This document shows, one piece after another, positions 38,808-48,887 of a stretch of DNA of 64,000 nt. Both the position numbers and the translations under genes were made by a program. Within the stretch, counting starts at the first letter, position 1. Every line of letters starts with the position of its first letter. The notes under the pieces were generated by a model. The model was not told where the DNA came from, ran no database searches, and worked only from the letters and a program-made list of their open reading frames with translations. The stretch is from Scandinavium sp002470465 (GTDB lineage: Bacteria > Pseudomonadota > Gammaproteobacteria > Enterobacterales > Enterobacteriaceae), in NCBI RefSeq assembly GCF_040750395.1, contig NZ_JBFLVD010000011.1, positions 124,001 through 188,000 of the forward strand, in the 5' to 3' direction.

Positions 38808-39550
38808 GTTTTGTCGTTATTATTCCCGCTCGCTACGCTTCAACCCGCTTGCCGGGCAAGCCATTGCAGGATATCAACGGCAAGCCGATGATCGTGCACG
38901 TGCTGGAGCGCGCCCGCGAATCAGGTGCGGAACGTATTATCGTTGCCACCGATCATGAAGAAGTGGCCCGTGCGGTTGAAGCAGCAGGTGGTGAAGTCTG
39001 CATGACCCGTGCCGATCATCAGTCCGGTACCGAGCGTCTGGCTGAGGTTGTGGAAAAATGCGGCTTCAGTGATGACACGCTGATCGTCAACGTCCAGGGC
39101 GACGAGCCGATGATCCCACCGGTAATCATTCGCCAGGTTGCGGATAATCTCGCTGCCAGTCAGTCCGGCATGGCGACGCTGGCCGTGCCTATTCACGATG
39201 CGGAAGAAGCCTTTAACCCCAATGCGGTGAAAGTGGTGATGGATGCGCAAGGCTATGCGCTCTATTTCTCCCGCGCCACCATTCCATGGGACAGAGACCG
39301 CTTTGCGCAAAGTCGCGACGTAATTGGCGACACGCTGCTGCGCCATATTGGTATTTACGGCTATCGCGCCGGATTTATTCGCCGCTATGTAACCTGGGCT
39401 CCGAGCCCGCTCGAGCAGATTGAGATGCTCGAACAGCTTCGCGTGCTGTGGTACGGCGAAAAAATTCATGTTGCCGTGGCGAAAGAAGTGCCGGGCACTG
39501 GCGTAGATACACCTGAGGATCTCGCCCGCGTTCGCGCAGAATTACGCTAA
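38804..39550 (+). CDS. kdsB: CMP-Kdo synthetase
   Basis: Activates 3-deoxy-D-manno-octulosonate with CTP to CMP-Kdo, the donor for the inner core of lipopolysaccharide. It has 248 residues, the E. coli length. The nucleotide-binding PARYASTRLPGKPL is at 8-21 and the metal- and sugar-binding NVQGDEPMI follows. It is the last gene of the msbA-lpxK-ycaQ-ycaR-kdsB block and ends in a terminator. Confidence 0.98.
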   Translation: MSFVVIIPARYASTRLPGKPLQDINGKPMIVHVLERARESGAERIIVATDHEEVARAVEAAGGEVCMTRADHQSGTERLAEVVEKCGFSDDTLIVNVQGDEPMIPPVIIRQVADNLAASQSGMATLAVPIHDAEEAFNPNAVKVVMDAQGYALYFSRATIPWDRDRFAQSRDVIGDTLLRHIGIYGYRAGFIRRYVTWAPSPLEQIEMLEQLRVLWYGEKIHVAVAKEVPGTGVDTPEDLARVRAELR

Positions 39551-39556
39551 TTTTTC

Positions 39557-39588
39557 GCTCCCCTCGGCCCTGAGGGGAGCTTTTCCTG
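39557..39588 (+). terminator. kdsB terminator
   Basis: A 9-bp perfect stem GCTCCCCTC/GAGGGGAGC with a 6-base loop followed by TTTTCCTG. Confidence 0.85.
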
Positions 39589-39691
39589 CTTCGTTTCCCC
39601 GCGTTTTTATCCCGTTTTTGATCTTATCCGGTGACATCTCCGGCGTCGGCGCTCATTATAAAAACAGTAGTCTTCACAGGGGTAATCAGAT

Positions 39692-40585
39692 ATGGAACAA
39701 CTGCGTGCCGAACTGAGCCATCTGCTGGGCGAAAAGCTGAGCCGGGTGGAGTGCGTGAGTGAGAAAACGGATTCGTCGCTGTGGTCGCTGTACGATGCGC
39801 AGGGTCACCCGATGCCGCTGATGGCCAGAAGCTTTACCACACCGGGACTTGCCCGACAGCTGGCGTGGAAGATTTCCACTCTGGCCCGTAGCGGAACGGT
39901 GAGAATGCCGGTGGTTTATGGCGTGATGACTCATGAAGAACACCCGGGGCCAGATGTGCTGCTGCTGGAGCGTCTGCGTGGCGTACCTGTTGAAGCGCCA
40001 GCCAGGACGCCCGATCGCTGGGAGCAGCTTAAAGATCAGATTGTTGAAGGTCTGCTGGCCTGGCACCGTCAGGACAGCGGGGGATGTGTTGGCACGGTCG
40101 ACAGCACGCAGGAGAATCTCTGGCCGCTGTGGTATCGCCAACGGCTGGAAGTCCTGTGGGGAACGCTGAATCTTTATGACAACACCGGGCTGACGATGCA
40201 GGATAAACGCATTTTGTTCCGCACCCGCGAATGTCTGCCCGCATTGTTTGAGGGGTTTAATGACAACTGCGTGCTGGTGCACGGCAACTTTACGCTGCGC
40301 AGCATGCTGAAAGATTCGCGCAGCGATCAGCTACTGGCGATGGTGGGGCCGGGCGTGATGCTCTGGGCGCCGCGAGAATATGAGCTGTTCCGGCTTGCGG
40401 ACAGCGGGCTGGCTGAAGGATTGCTGTGGCACTACCTTCAGCGCGCACCGGTGGCTGAAGCCTTTCTCTGGCGGCGTTGGCTGTATCTGCTGTGGGATGA
40501 GGTCGCCCAGCTGGTAAACACCGGGCGGTTCAACCGGGCGAATTTCGACCTGGCGGCGAAATCACTGATTCCCTGGCTCGCCTGA
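39692..40585 (+). CDS. ycbJ: YcbJ, aminoglycoside-phosphotransferase-like protein
   Basis: Uncharacterised cytosolic protein with a kinase-like (APH) fold. It has 297 residues, the E. coli length. LLLERLRGVPVEAP resembles the hinge region, and VHGNFTLRSML is in the place of the catalytic loop HGD-x-x-x-x-N. The usual Asp is Asn, so phosphotransfer activity is doubtful. Its 3' end overlaps the convergent elyC by 24 bases. Confidence 0.9.
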   Translation: MEQLRAELSHLLGEKLSRVECVSEKTDSSLWSLYDAQGHPMPLMARSFTTPGLARQLAWKISTLARSGTVRMPVVYGVMTHEEHPGPDVLLLERLRGVPVEAPARTPDRWEQLKDQIVEGLLAWHRQDSGGCVGTVDSTQENLWPLWYRQRLEVLWGTLNLYDNTGLTMQDKRILFRTRECLPALFEGFNDNCVLVHGNFTLRSMLKDSRSDQLLAMVGPGVMLWAPREYELFRLADSGLAEGLLWHYLQRAPVAEAFLWRRWLYLLWDEVAQLVNTGRFNRANFDLAAKSLIPWLA

Positions 40586-41338
40586 TCCTTTCAGCCACTG
40601 CCAGATACGCCCCAGCGTTTCGTAGCCCACGCGATCGCTGTGCATCAGCCAGACGGGCGAAGGGATGATGCGTTCCCACGGGTTCAGCGGTGAGTCAATT
40701 GCCAGCTGATTTGCAGGTGCTGGTAACGGGTGCAGCCCCGCACCGCGGAAGAAAATCATCGCGCGTGGCAAATGAGAAGCTGACGTCACCAGCAGGAAGG
40801 GCGCATCGCCGATGGCGGCTTTGACAGCCGCGGCTTCCTCTTCAGTATCTTTCGGTTTATCCAGAATGATAATATCGCTGCGCGGCACGCCGAGGCTTTC
40901 TGCCACGCGAGCGCCAGCTTCGCCGGTACTCACCGGATTGGTTTTTGCCGCAGCGCCGGTAAAAATCATCTTCGCGCCAGGGTTTTGTTGCCACAAGCGG
41001 ATGCCTTCCGTCAGGCGCGGTAGGCTATTGTTGATCAGGTTAGAACTGGGTGCCCATTGCGAATTCCACGTGTAGCCGCCGCCCAGCACCACCACGTACT
41101 CCACTCGCTCAGTTCCTTGCCATGTCGGATAGCTATTTTCGATGGGTTTTAACAGTCCGTCGGCAACGGGCTGCAGGCTCAGGAGCAGCAATGCAATCCA
41201 GCCGAGACTAAGACAAATCTTACCTGTTCGCTGAAAACGACTAAACCAAAGTAGCGCCAGGCCGAGTGCCATCAGCAATAAGAGAAACGGCAGCGGCAGG
41301 ATCAACGCGCCAATAAATTTTTTTAGCGTAAAAAGCAT
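40562..41338 (-). CDS. elyC: ElyC, envelope biogenesis factor (DUF218)
   Basis: Inner-membrane protein needed for normal peptidoglycan synthesis at low temperature in E. coli and linked to undecaprenyl-phosphate and enterobacterial common antigen metabolism. It has 258 residues (E. coli 259). Two hydrophobic helices (about 8-30 and 38-58) precede a DUF218 domain with VVLGGGYTWN and VTSASHLPRAM. It is transcribed opposite to its neighbours, convergent with ycbJ and divergent from cmoM. Confidence 0.94.
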   Translation of the reverse strand: MLFTLKKFIGALILPLPFLLLLMALGLALLWFSRFQRTGKICLSLGWIALLLLSLQPVADGLLKPIENSYPTWQGTERVEYVVVLGGGYTWNSQWAPSSNLINNSLPRLTEGIRLWQQNPGAKMIFTGAAAKTNPVSTGEAGARVAESLGVPRSDIIILDKPKDTEEEAAAVKAAIGDAPFLLVTSASHLPRAMIFFRGAGLHPLPAPANQLAIDSPLNPWERIIPSPVWLMHSDRVGYETLGRIWQWLKGSGEPGNQ

Positions 41339-41460
41339 CCGTGTTGGTTCCTTTTTTGACCATCCGACAGGAGACTGGCAGGGATATTACACCAGATAGC
41401 TTCCCTCTCGCTGTGGGTATGACAAAATAGCGTCTTTGTGGCAGTGAGTGGAGTCAGATC

Positions 41461-42255
41461 GTGCAGGATCGCAATTTCGACGGGATCGCAGAGCGCTTTT
41501 CGCGCAACATTTATGGCACAACCAAGGGCCAGCTGCGTCAGGCGATCCTGTGGCAGGATCTGGATATCTTGCTCGACAGCTATGGCGATAAACCATTACG
41601 CATTCTGGACGGCGGCGGTGGTGCCGGGCAAACCGCAATTCGGATGGCAGAGCGCGGGCATCATGTTACCCTATGCGACCTGTCAGCTGAAATGATCGCC
41701 CTTGCGAAAGAGGCCGCCGCTGAGAAAGGTGTGAGCCACAACATGCATTTTGTACAATGCCCGGTTCAGGACATTGCGCAGCATTTGGAAAGCCCGGTTG
41801 ATCTGATATTGTGCCATGCAGTGCTCGAATGGGTGGGGAATCCCCAGGCCGTGCTGACGGCGTTGTGGTCGGTTCTGCGCCCGGGCGGTGTGCTGTCGTT
41901 AATGTTCTACAATGCTAACGGTCTGCTGATGCATAACATGGTTGTGACCAATTTTGATTACGTCGAAGCGGGTATGCCAAAGACGCGCAAGCGTAAGCTG
42001 TCGCCGGATTATCCACGCGACCCGCAGCAGGTTTACGGCTGGCTCACGGATCTCGGCTTACAGATCGTCGGGAAAACCGGCGTACGGGTCTTTCATGATT
42101 ATCTGCGTGAAAAGCACAAGCAGCACGAGCGCTACGAGCAGCTGCTGGCACTGGAAACCCGCTATTGCCGCGAAGAACCCTGGGTTAGCCTGGGCCGCTA
42201 CATTCATGTCACCGCGCGAAAACCGCAGGTAGATACAAGGACAAACGATGAGTGA
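41461..42255 (+). CDS. cmoM: tRNA uridine-34 5-oxyacetate carboxyl methyltransferase CmoM
   Basis: S-adenosylmethionine-dependent enzyme (formerly SmtA) that methylates cmo5U34 to mcmo5U in some tRNAs. It has 264 residues, three more than E. coli. The SAM-binding motif ILDGGGGAGQTA is at about 46-57, followed by the acidic CDLSAEMI. The start is GTG at 41461 (VQDRNFDGIAERF). Its last eight bases overlap mukF, so it leads the cmoM-mukFEB operon. Confidence 0.96.
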   Translation: MQDRNFDGIAERFSRNIYGTTKGQLRQAILWQDLDILLDSYGDKPLRILDGGGGAGQTAIRMAERGHHVTLCDLSAEMIALAKEAAAEKGVSHNMHFVQCPVQDIAQHLESPVDLILCHAVLEWVGNPQAVLTALWSVLRPGGVLSLMFYNANGLLMHNMVVTNFDYVEAGMPKTRKRKLSPDYPRDPQQVYGWLTDLGLQIVGKTGVRVFHDYLREKHKQHERYEQLLALETRYCREEPWVSLGRYIHVTARKPQVDTRTNDE

Positions 42256-43570
42256 TTTTTCCCAGACAGTCCCCGAACTGGTTGCCTGGGCCAGAAAAAA
42301 TGATTTTTCGATCACGTTGCCGGTCGACAGGCTGTCGTTCCTGATGGCCGTGGCGACGCTGAACGGCGAACGGCTGGAAGGCGAGCTTACCGAAGGTGAG
42401 CTGATTGACGCTTTCCGCCACGTCAGTGATGTGTTTGAGCAAACCAGCGAAACCATCAGCGTTCGTGCGAACAACGCGATCAACGATATGGTGCGTCAAC
42501 GTCTGCTGAACCGCTTTACCAGCGAGTTAACCGAAGGCAACGCGATCTACCGCCTGACGCCGCTCGGCATCGGCATTACGGATTACTACATTCGCCAGCG
42601 TGAGTTTTCCACGCTGCGTCTCTCTATGCAGCTCTCAATCGTTGGCGGCGAGCTGAAGCGCGCGGCAGATGCAGCGGAAGAGGGCGGAGATGAGTTTCAC
42701 TGGCATCGTAACGTTTACGCGCCGCTGAAATACTCCGTGGCGGAAATCTTCGACAGCATCGATTTGACCCAGCGCCTGATGGACGAACAGCAGCAGTCGG
42801 TCAAAGACGACATCGCCCAGCTGTTGAACAAAGACTGGCGTGCGGCAATTTCCAGCTGTGAAATGCTGCTGTCAGAAACCTCCGGCACGCTGCGTGAACT
42901 GCAGGATACGCTGGAAGCGGCGGGTGACAAGCTGCAGGCCAACCTGTTGCGCATTCAGGATTCGACCATGGCGCACGACGATTTGCACTTCGTCGACCGC
43001 CTGGTGTTTGACCTGCAAAGCAAACTCGACCGCATCGTCAGCTGGGGCCAGCAGGCTATCGATCTGTGGATCGGCTACGATCGCCACGTGCACAAATTCA
43101 TCCGTACTGCCATCGACATGGATAAAAATCGCGTCTTTGCTCAGCGTCTTCGCGTGTCGGTGCAGAACTACTTCGATGCGCCATGGGCGCTGACGTATGC
43201 TAACGCCGACCGTCTCTTCGATATGCGCGACGAAGAGATGATGCTGCGCGATGAAGAGGTCACCGGCGAGCTTCCGCCGGACCTGGAATATGAAGAGTTT
43301 AACGAAATCCGTGAACAGCTGGCGGCGCTGATTGAAGCGCAGCTGGTTATCTACAAAGAAAAAGGACTGCCTCTGGATCTGGGTCTGGTGGTGCGCGAAT
43401 ATCTGGCGCAGTACCCACGCGCTCGCCACTTCGATGTGGCGCGTATCGTGGTCGATCAGGCCGTCCGTCTGGGCGTAGCACAAGCAGATTTCACCGGACT
43501 GCCGCCGAAGTGGCAGCCGATTAATGATTACGGAGCCAAGGTACAGGCACATGTCATCGACAAATATTGA
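42248..43570 (+). CDS. mukF: Chromosome partition protein MukF (kleisin)
   Basis: Kleisin subunit of the MukBEF condensin, which organises the nucleoid. It has 440 residues, the family length. The N-terminal winged-helix dimer domain (about 1-115), helical bundle (about 120-290), acidic linker that binds MukE (about 300-355, EEVTGELPPDLEYEEF) and C-terminal winged helix that caps a MukB head are in the expected order. It overlaps cmoM upstream and mukE by 20 bases downstream. Confidence 0.98.
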   Translation: MSDFSQTVPELVAWARKNDFSITLPVDRLSFLMAVATLNGERLEGELTEGELIDAFRHVSDVFEQTSETISVRANNAINDMVRQRLLNRFTSELTEGNAIYRLTPLGIGITDYYIRQREFSTLRLSMQLSIVGGELKRAADAAEEGGDEFHWHRNVYAPLKYSVAEIFDSIDLTQRLMDEQQQSVKDDIAQLLNKDWRAAISSCEMLLSETSGTLRELQDTLEAAGDKLQANLLRIQDSTMAHDDLHFVDRLVFDLQSKLDRIVSWGQQAIDLWIGYDRHVHKFIRTAIDMDKNRVFAQRLRVSVQNYFDAPWALTYANADRLFDMRDEEMMLRDEEVTGELPPDLEYEEFNEIREQLAALIEAQLVIYKEKGLPLDLGLVVREYLAQYPRARHFDVARIVVDQAVRLGVAQADFTGLPPKWQPINDYGAKVQAHVIDKY

Positions 43571-44258
43571 ACACGTGATGCCAGTTAAGCTGGCGCAGGC
43601 CCTGGCCAATCCGTTATTTCCGGCGCTGGACAGCGCCCTGCGTTCAGGCCGCCACATTGGCCTGGACGAACTGGACAACCACGCCTTTTTGATGGACTTC
43701 CAGGAGTACCTGGAAGAGTTTTACACCCGCTACAACGTGGAGCTGATTCGCGCGCCGGAAGGATTCTTCTATTTGCGCCCGCGCTCCACGACGCTGATTC
43801 CGCGTTCGGTGCTTTCCGAACTCGACATGATGGTCGGGAAAATTCTCTGCTATCTCTATCTCAGCCCGGAGCGCCTGGCGAACGAGGGGATTTTCAGCCA
43901 GCAGGAGCTGTATGACGAACTGTTGAGCCTGGCTGATGAAAGTAAACTGCTGAAGCTGGTGAACAACCGTTCCACTGGATCGGACTTGGACCGCCAAAAA
44001 TTGCAGGAGAAGGTGCGTTCTTCACTGAACCGCCTGCGTCGCCTGGGTATGGTGTGGTTTATGGGCCATGACAGCAGCAAATTCCGCATCACGGAATCGG
44101 TGTTTCGCTTCGGTGCAGACGTCCGCTCCGGGGATGACGCCCGCGAAGCGCAGCTGCGCATGATCCGCGATGGCGAAGCGATGGCGATTGAAAACCATCT
44201 GCAGCTCAATGATGAGAACGACGATGCGCCGGATACGGATAGCGGGGAGGAAGAATAA
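43551..44258 (+). CDS. mukE: Chromosome partition protein MukE
   Basis: KITE-type winged-helix dimer that binds the MukF linker in the MukBEF complex. It has 235 residues (E. coli 234). I start at MSSTNIEHVMPVKLAQ (43551), the conserved start inside the mukF 3' end, rather than the in-frame ATG nine codons earlier. The acidic C terminus ends DSGEEE. Its stop codon TAA shares one base with the mukB ATG. Confidence 0.97.
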   Translation: MSSTNIEHVMPVKLAQALANPLFPALDSALRSGRHIGLDELDNHAFLMDFQEYLEEFYTRYNVELIRAPEGFFYLRPRSTTLIPRSVLSELDMMVGKILCYLYLSPERLANEGIFSQQELYDELLSLADESKLLKLVNNRSTGSDLDRQKLQEKVRSSLNRLRRLGMVWFMGHDSSKFRITESVFRFGADVRSGDDAREAQLRMIRDGEAMAIENHLQLNDENDDAPDTDSGEEE

Positions 44259-47200
44259 TGATTGAACGCGGTAAATTCCGTTCACTGACCCTGATTAACT
44301 GGAACGGCTTCTTCGCCCGAACCTTTGATCTTGATGAACTGGTCACCACGCTTTCGGGCGGCAACGGGGCCGGTAAGTCAACGACGATGGCGGCTTTTGT
44401 CACGGCGCTGATCCCCGATCTGACGCTGCTGCATTTCCGCAACACCACCGAAGCCGGTGCGACCAGCGGTTCCCGCGACAAAGGTCTGCACGGCAAGCTG
44501 AAAGCCGGCGTCTGTTATTCGATGCTCGACGTGATGAACTCACGTCATCAGCGCGTGCTGGTGGGCGTTCGCTTGCAGCAGGTTGCCGGACGCGACCGCA
44601 AGGTGGACATCAAGCCGTTTGCTATTCAGGGCCTGCCGATGTCATTCCAGCCAACGCAGCTGGTGACGGAAACTCTTAACGACCGCCAGGCTCGCGTGCT
44701 GACGCTTCAGGAGCTGAAAGAGAAGGTCGAAGGCATTGAAGGCGTTCAGTTCAAGCAGTTCAACTCCATTACCGACTATCACTCGCTGATGTTCGATTTG
44801 GGCGTAGTGGCGCGTCGTCTGCGCTCTGCCTCAGATCGTAGTAAATATTATCGCCTGATTGAAGCCTCGCTGTACGGCGGGATTTCCAGCGCCATTACCC
44901 GCTCGCTGCGTGACTACCTGCTGCCGGAAAACAGCGGCGTGCGTAAAGCATTCCAGGATATGGAAGCGGCGCTGCGGGAGAACCGCATGACGCTGGAAGC
45001 GATCCGCGTCACTCAGTCCGATCGTGACCTGTTCAAACACCTGATTTCCGAAGCGACCGATTACGTGGCGGCGGACTACATGCGGCACGCCAACGAGCGC
45101 CGGGTGCATCTGGATAAAGCGCTGGAGTTTCGTCGTGAGCTGCTGACGTCCCGCCAGCAGCTGGCAGCGGAACAGTACAAGCACGTCGATATGGCGCGCG
45201 AGCTACAGGAACACAACGGGGCGGAAGGCGACCTTGAGGCGGATTATCAGGCGGCGAGCGACCACCTGAACCTCGTGCAGACCGCGCTGCGCCAGCAGGA
45301 AAAAATTGAGCGTTACGAAGCCGATCTCGACGAGCTGCAAATTCGCCTTGAAGAGCAAAATGAAGTTGTCGCCGAAGCTGCTGAACAGCAGGAAGAAAAC
45401 GAAGCCCGCGCCGAAGCCGCTGAGCTGGAAGTGGATGAGCTGAAAAGCCAGCTCGCGGACTACCAGCAGGCGCTGGACGTCCAGCAGACGCGCGCCATTC
45501 AGTACACTCAGGCGCTTCAGGCGCTACAGCGTGCGAAAGAACTTTGTCATCTGCCGGATCTGAACCCGGACAGCGCGGACGAGTGGCTCGACACTTTCCA
45601 GGCGAAAGAGCAGGAAGCGACGGAAAAACTGCTGTCGCTCGAACAGAAAATGAGCGTGGCGCAAACCGCGCACAGCCAGTTTGAGCAGGCGTATCAGCTG
45701 GTGGTTGCCATCAACGGACCGCTGGGGCGTGATGAAGCCTGGAACGTGGCGCGTGATTTGCTGCGTGAAGGCGTGAATCAGCGCCACCTTGCTGAGCAAT
45801 CCCATGCTCTGCGCGGTCGCCTGAACGAGCTTGAACAGCGTCTGCGCGAGCAGCAGGATGCCGAGCGTCTGCTGGCAGAATTCTGCAAGCGTCAGGGCCG
45901 TCATATTGAGATTGACGAGCTGGAAGCGCTGCACCAGGAGCTGGAGGAGCGGATTTCCATGCTCTCCGACAGCGTAACCTCCGCCAGCGAGCAACGCATG
46001 ACGCTGCGTCAGGAGCTGGAGCAGCTTCAGGGCCGCATTCAGACGCTGTTACAGCGCGCGCCCGTCTGGCTTGCGGCGCAAAGCAGCCTGACGCAGCTTT
46101 GTGAGCAGAGCGGGCAAGAGTTCGAATCCAGCCAGGATGTCACCGAGTTCCTGCAACAGCTGCTGGAACGCGAGCGTGAAGCGATTGTTGAACGTGACGA
46201 AGTCGGCGCGCGCAAACGTGCCGTCGACGATGAAATCGAACGTTTAAGTCAGCCTGGCGGTTCCGAAGATCAGCGCCTTAATACGCTGGCGGAGCGCTTT
46301 GGCGGCGTGCTGTTGTCGGAAATCTACGACGACGTGAGCCTCGAAGATGCACCGTACTTCTCCGCGCTTTACGGCCCGTCGCGCCATGCGATCGTGGTGC
46401 CGGATCTGTCTCAGATCGCCGAGCAGCTGGAAGGCCTGGAAGATTGTCCGGAAGATCTTTACCTCATTGAAGGGGATTCGCAGTCCTTTGATGACAGCGT
46501 ATTCAGCGTCGATGAGCTCGAAAAAGCGGTTGTGGTGAAGGTCGCCGATCGCCAGTGGCGCTACTCGCGCTTCCCGTCGCTGCCGTTGTTCGGCCGCGCT
46601 GCGCGTGAAAGCCGCATCGAAGCGCTCCACGCCGAACGCGAAACGCTGTCCGAGCGCTTCGCCACGCTGTCGTTTGACGTACAAAAAACGCAGCGTCTGC
46701 ATCAGGCCTTCAGCCGCTTTATCGGCAGCCATCTGGCCGTTGCGTTTGAAGCCGATCCGGAAGCGGAAATTCGTAAACTGAACACTCGTCGCGGTGAGCT
46801 TGAGCGTGCGCTCAGCAACCACGAAAACGACAACCAGCAGAGCCGTGCGCAGTTCGAACAGGCAAAAGAGGGCGTGGCTCAGCTGAACCGCCTGCTGCCG
46901 CGGCTGAATCTGCTGGCCGACGAAACCCTCGCCGACCGCGTGGATGAAATTCAGGAGCGCCTGGATGAAGCCCAGGAAGCCGCACGCTTTATCCAGCAGC
47001 ACGGCAATCAGCTTGCAAAACTGGAACCTGTTGTTTCGGTATTGCAGAGTGACCCGGAGCAGTTCGAGCAGCTGAAAGAAGACTACGCGTACTCTCAGCA
47101 GGTTCAGCGCGAAGCGCGTCAGCAGGCGTTTGCCCTGACGGAAGTGGTTCAGCGTCGTGCGCACTTCGGCTATTCCGACTCAGCAGAAATGCTGGATGGC

Positions 47201-48706
47201 AATACCGATCTCAACGAGAAGCTGCGCCAGCGTCTTGAGCAGGCCGAAGCTGAACGTGCGCGGGCGCGTGAAGCGTTACGTACTCATGCCGCTCAGCTTA
47301 GCCAGTACAGTCAGGTCATGGCCTCGCTGAAAAGCTCCTTCGACACCAAGAAAGAGCTGCTGACCGATTTACACCGTGAGCTGCAGGACATTGGCGTTCG
47401 CGCCGACAGTGGGGCAGAAGAGCGCGCGCGTTCTCGCCGCGATGAGTTGCACACTCAGCTTTCTAATAACCGCAATCGCCGCAGCCAGCTTGAAAAAGGC
47501 CTGACCTTCTGCGAAGCAGAGATGGATAACCTGACCCGCAAACTGCGCGGTCTGGAACGTAATTACCTCGAAATGCGCGAGCAGGTGGTAAGCGCGAAGG
47601 CGGGGTGGTGCGCGGTTATGCGCCTGGTGAAAGATAACAACGTTGAGCGTCGTCTGCATCGTCGCGAACTGGCGTACCTCTCTGCCGACGATCTGCGTTC
47701 AATGTCGGATAAGGCGCTTGGCGCACTGCGTCTGGCTGTTGCGGATAACGAACACCTGCGCGATGTTCTGCGCATGTCAGAAGATCCGAAGCGCCCTGAG
47801 CGCAAGATTCAGTTCTTCGTGGCGGTGTATCAGCACCTGCGTGAACGTATTCGTCAGGACATTATCCGTACCGACGATCCGGTGGAGGCCATCGAACAGA
47901 TGGAAATCGAGCTGGGTCGCCTGACGGAAGAGTTGACCGCCCGTGAGCAGAAGCTGGCAATCAGCTCCCGCAGCGTGGCGAACATCATTCGCAAGACGAT
48001 CCAGCGCGAACAGAACCGTATCCGCATGCTCAACCAGGGCCTGCAGAGTGTCTCCTTTGGCCAGGTAAACAGCGTGCGCCTGAACGTGAACGTCCGGGAA
48101 ACCCACTCTCAGCTTCTGGAAGTGCTTTCCGAACAGCATGAGCAGCATCAGGACCTGTTTAACAGCAACCGCCTGACCTTCTCGGAAGCGCTGGCGAAGC
48201 TCTATCAGCGTCTGAATCCGCAGATCGATATGGGGCAGCGTACGCCACAGACCATCGGTGAAGAGCTGCTGGACTACCGTAACTACCTTGAAATGGATGT
48301 CGAAGTTAACCGTGGTTCCGATGGCTGGCTGCGTGCGGAATCCGGCGCGCTTTCTACCGGGGAAGCGATCGGTACCGGGATGTCGATTCTGGTGATGGTT
48401 GTGCAGAGCTGGGAAGAGGAATCCCGTCGTCTGCGTGGCAAAGATATTTCGCCTTGCCGCCTGCTGTTCCTCGATGAAGCGGCACGTCTGGATGCCCGCT
48501 CCATTGCCACGCTGTTTGAGCTGTGCGACCGTCTGGAAATGCAGCTTATCATTGCGGCCCCGGAAAATATCAGTCCGGAAAAAGGCACTACCTATAAGCT
48601 GGTACGTAAGGTCTTCCACAACACCGAACACGTGCATGTGGTCGGGCTGCGTGGCTTTGCGGCTCAGCTGCCTGAGACGCTACCAGGCACGGCGGATGCT
48701 TCGTAG
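44258..48706 (+). CDS. mukB: Chromosome partition protein MukB (SMC-like)
   Basis: SMC-family ATPase of the MukBEF condensin, which loops and compacts the chromosome and works with topoisomerase IV. It has 1482 residues (E. coli 1486). The N-terminal head has Walker A GGNGAGKS at 34-41. Long Gln/Glu/Leu-rich coiled coils (about 300-650 and 800-1170) flank the hinge. The C-terminal head has the signature ALSTGEAIGTGMSI and Walker B CRLLFLDEAARLD. The gene is intact and ends in a terminator. Confidence 0.99.
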   Translation: MIERGKFRSLTLINWNGFFARTFDLDELVTTLSGGNGAGKSTTMAAFVTALIPDLTLLHFRNTTEAGATSGSRDKGLHGKLKAGVCYSMLDVMNSRHQRVLVGVRLQQVAGRDRKVDIKPFAIQGLPMSFQPTQLVTETLNDRQARVLTLQELKEKVEGIEGVQFKQFNSITDYHSLMFDLGVVARRLRSASDRSKYYRLIEASLYGGISSAITRSLRDYLLPENSGVRKAFQDMEAALRENRMTLEAIRVTQSDRDLFKHLISEATDYVAADYMRHANERRVHLDKALEFRRELLTSRQQLAAEQYKHVDMARELQEHNGAEGDLEADYQAASDHLNLVQTALRQQEKIERYEADLDELQIRLEEQNEVVAEAAEQQEENEARAEAAELEVDELKSQLADYQQALDVQQTRAIQYTQALQALQRAKELCHLPDLNPDSADEWLDTFQAKEQEATEKLLSLEQKMSVAQTAHSQFEQAYQLVVAINGPLGRDEAWNVARDLLREGVNQRHLAEQSHALRGRLNELEQRLREQQDAERLLAEFCKRQGRHIEIDELEALHQELEERISMLSDSVTSASEQRMTLRQELEQLQGRIQTLLQRAPVWLAAQSSLTQLCEQSGQEFESSQDVTEFLQQLLEREREAIVERDEVGARKRAVDDEIERLSQPGGSEDQRLNTLAERFGGVLLSEIYDDVSLEDAPYFSALYGPSRHAIVVPDLSQIAEQLEGLEDCPEDLYLIEGDSQSFDDSVFSVDELEKAVVVKVADRQWRYSRFPSLPLFGRAARESRIEALHAERETLSERFATLSFDVQKTQRLHQAFSRFIGSHLAVAFEADPEAEIRKLNTRRGELERALSNHENDNQQSRAQFEQAKEGVAQLNRLLPRLNLLADETLADRVDEIQERLDEAQEAARFIQQHGNQLAKLEPVVSVLQSDPEQFEQLKEDYAYSQQVQREARQQAFALTEVVQRRAHFGYSDSAEMLDGNTDLNEKLRQRLEQAEAERARAREALRTHAAQLSQYSQVMASLKSSFDTKKELLTDLHRELQDIGVRADSGAEERARSRRDELHTQLSNNRNRRSQLEKGLTFCEAEMDNLTRKLRGLERNYLEMREQVVSAKAGWCAVMRLVKDNNVERRLHRRELAYLSADDLRSMSDKALGALRLAVADNEHLRDVLRMSEDPKRPERKIQFFVAVYQHLRERIRQDIIRTDDPVEAIEQMEIELGRLTEELTAREQKLAISSRSVANIIRKTIQREQNRIRMLNQGLQSVSFGQVNSVRLNVNVRETHSQLLEVLSEQHEQHQDLFNSNRLTFSEALAKLYQRLNPQIDMGQRTPQTIGEELLDYRNYLEMDVEVNRGSDGWLRAESGALSTGEAIGTGMSILVMVVQSWEEESRRLRGKDISPCRLLFLDEAARLDARSIATLFELCDRLEMQLIIAAPENISPEKGTTYKLVRKVFHNTEHVHVVGLRGFAAQLPETLPGTADAS

Positions 48707-48723
48707 CAGTAAAAGTGTTAAGC

Positions 48724-48752
48724 AAGGGCGGCAGTGATGTCGCCCTTTTTGT
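48724..48752 (+). terminator. mukB terminator
   Basis: Stem AAGGGCG/CGCCCTT (48724-48730 and 48741-48747) around a 10-base loop, followed by more T residues. Confidence 0.8.
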
Positions 48753-48887
48753 TATCACTTTTTGTCATGTGAGGGAGTATTATCTTTAATCTTCTTTACA
48801 TTTGGTCAGGCAAAAGTATTTTTGTCTTCATATACTGAGAGTAAGCCCCGGTTGGTGTGGGCAGTAATAAGAGACAGGGGGCAAGGG

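Noticed and set aside
46244..47164. A 306-codon open frame antisense to mukB.
   Set aside because: It is opposite a coiled-coil region and has biased Leu/Arg/Phe composition only.
48708..48723. GTAAAAGTGTTAAGC upstream of ldtD as a CpxR box.
   Set aside because: Only one half matches GTAAA, the second half and spacing do not fit, and it lies inside the mukB 3' end region far from the ldtD start.
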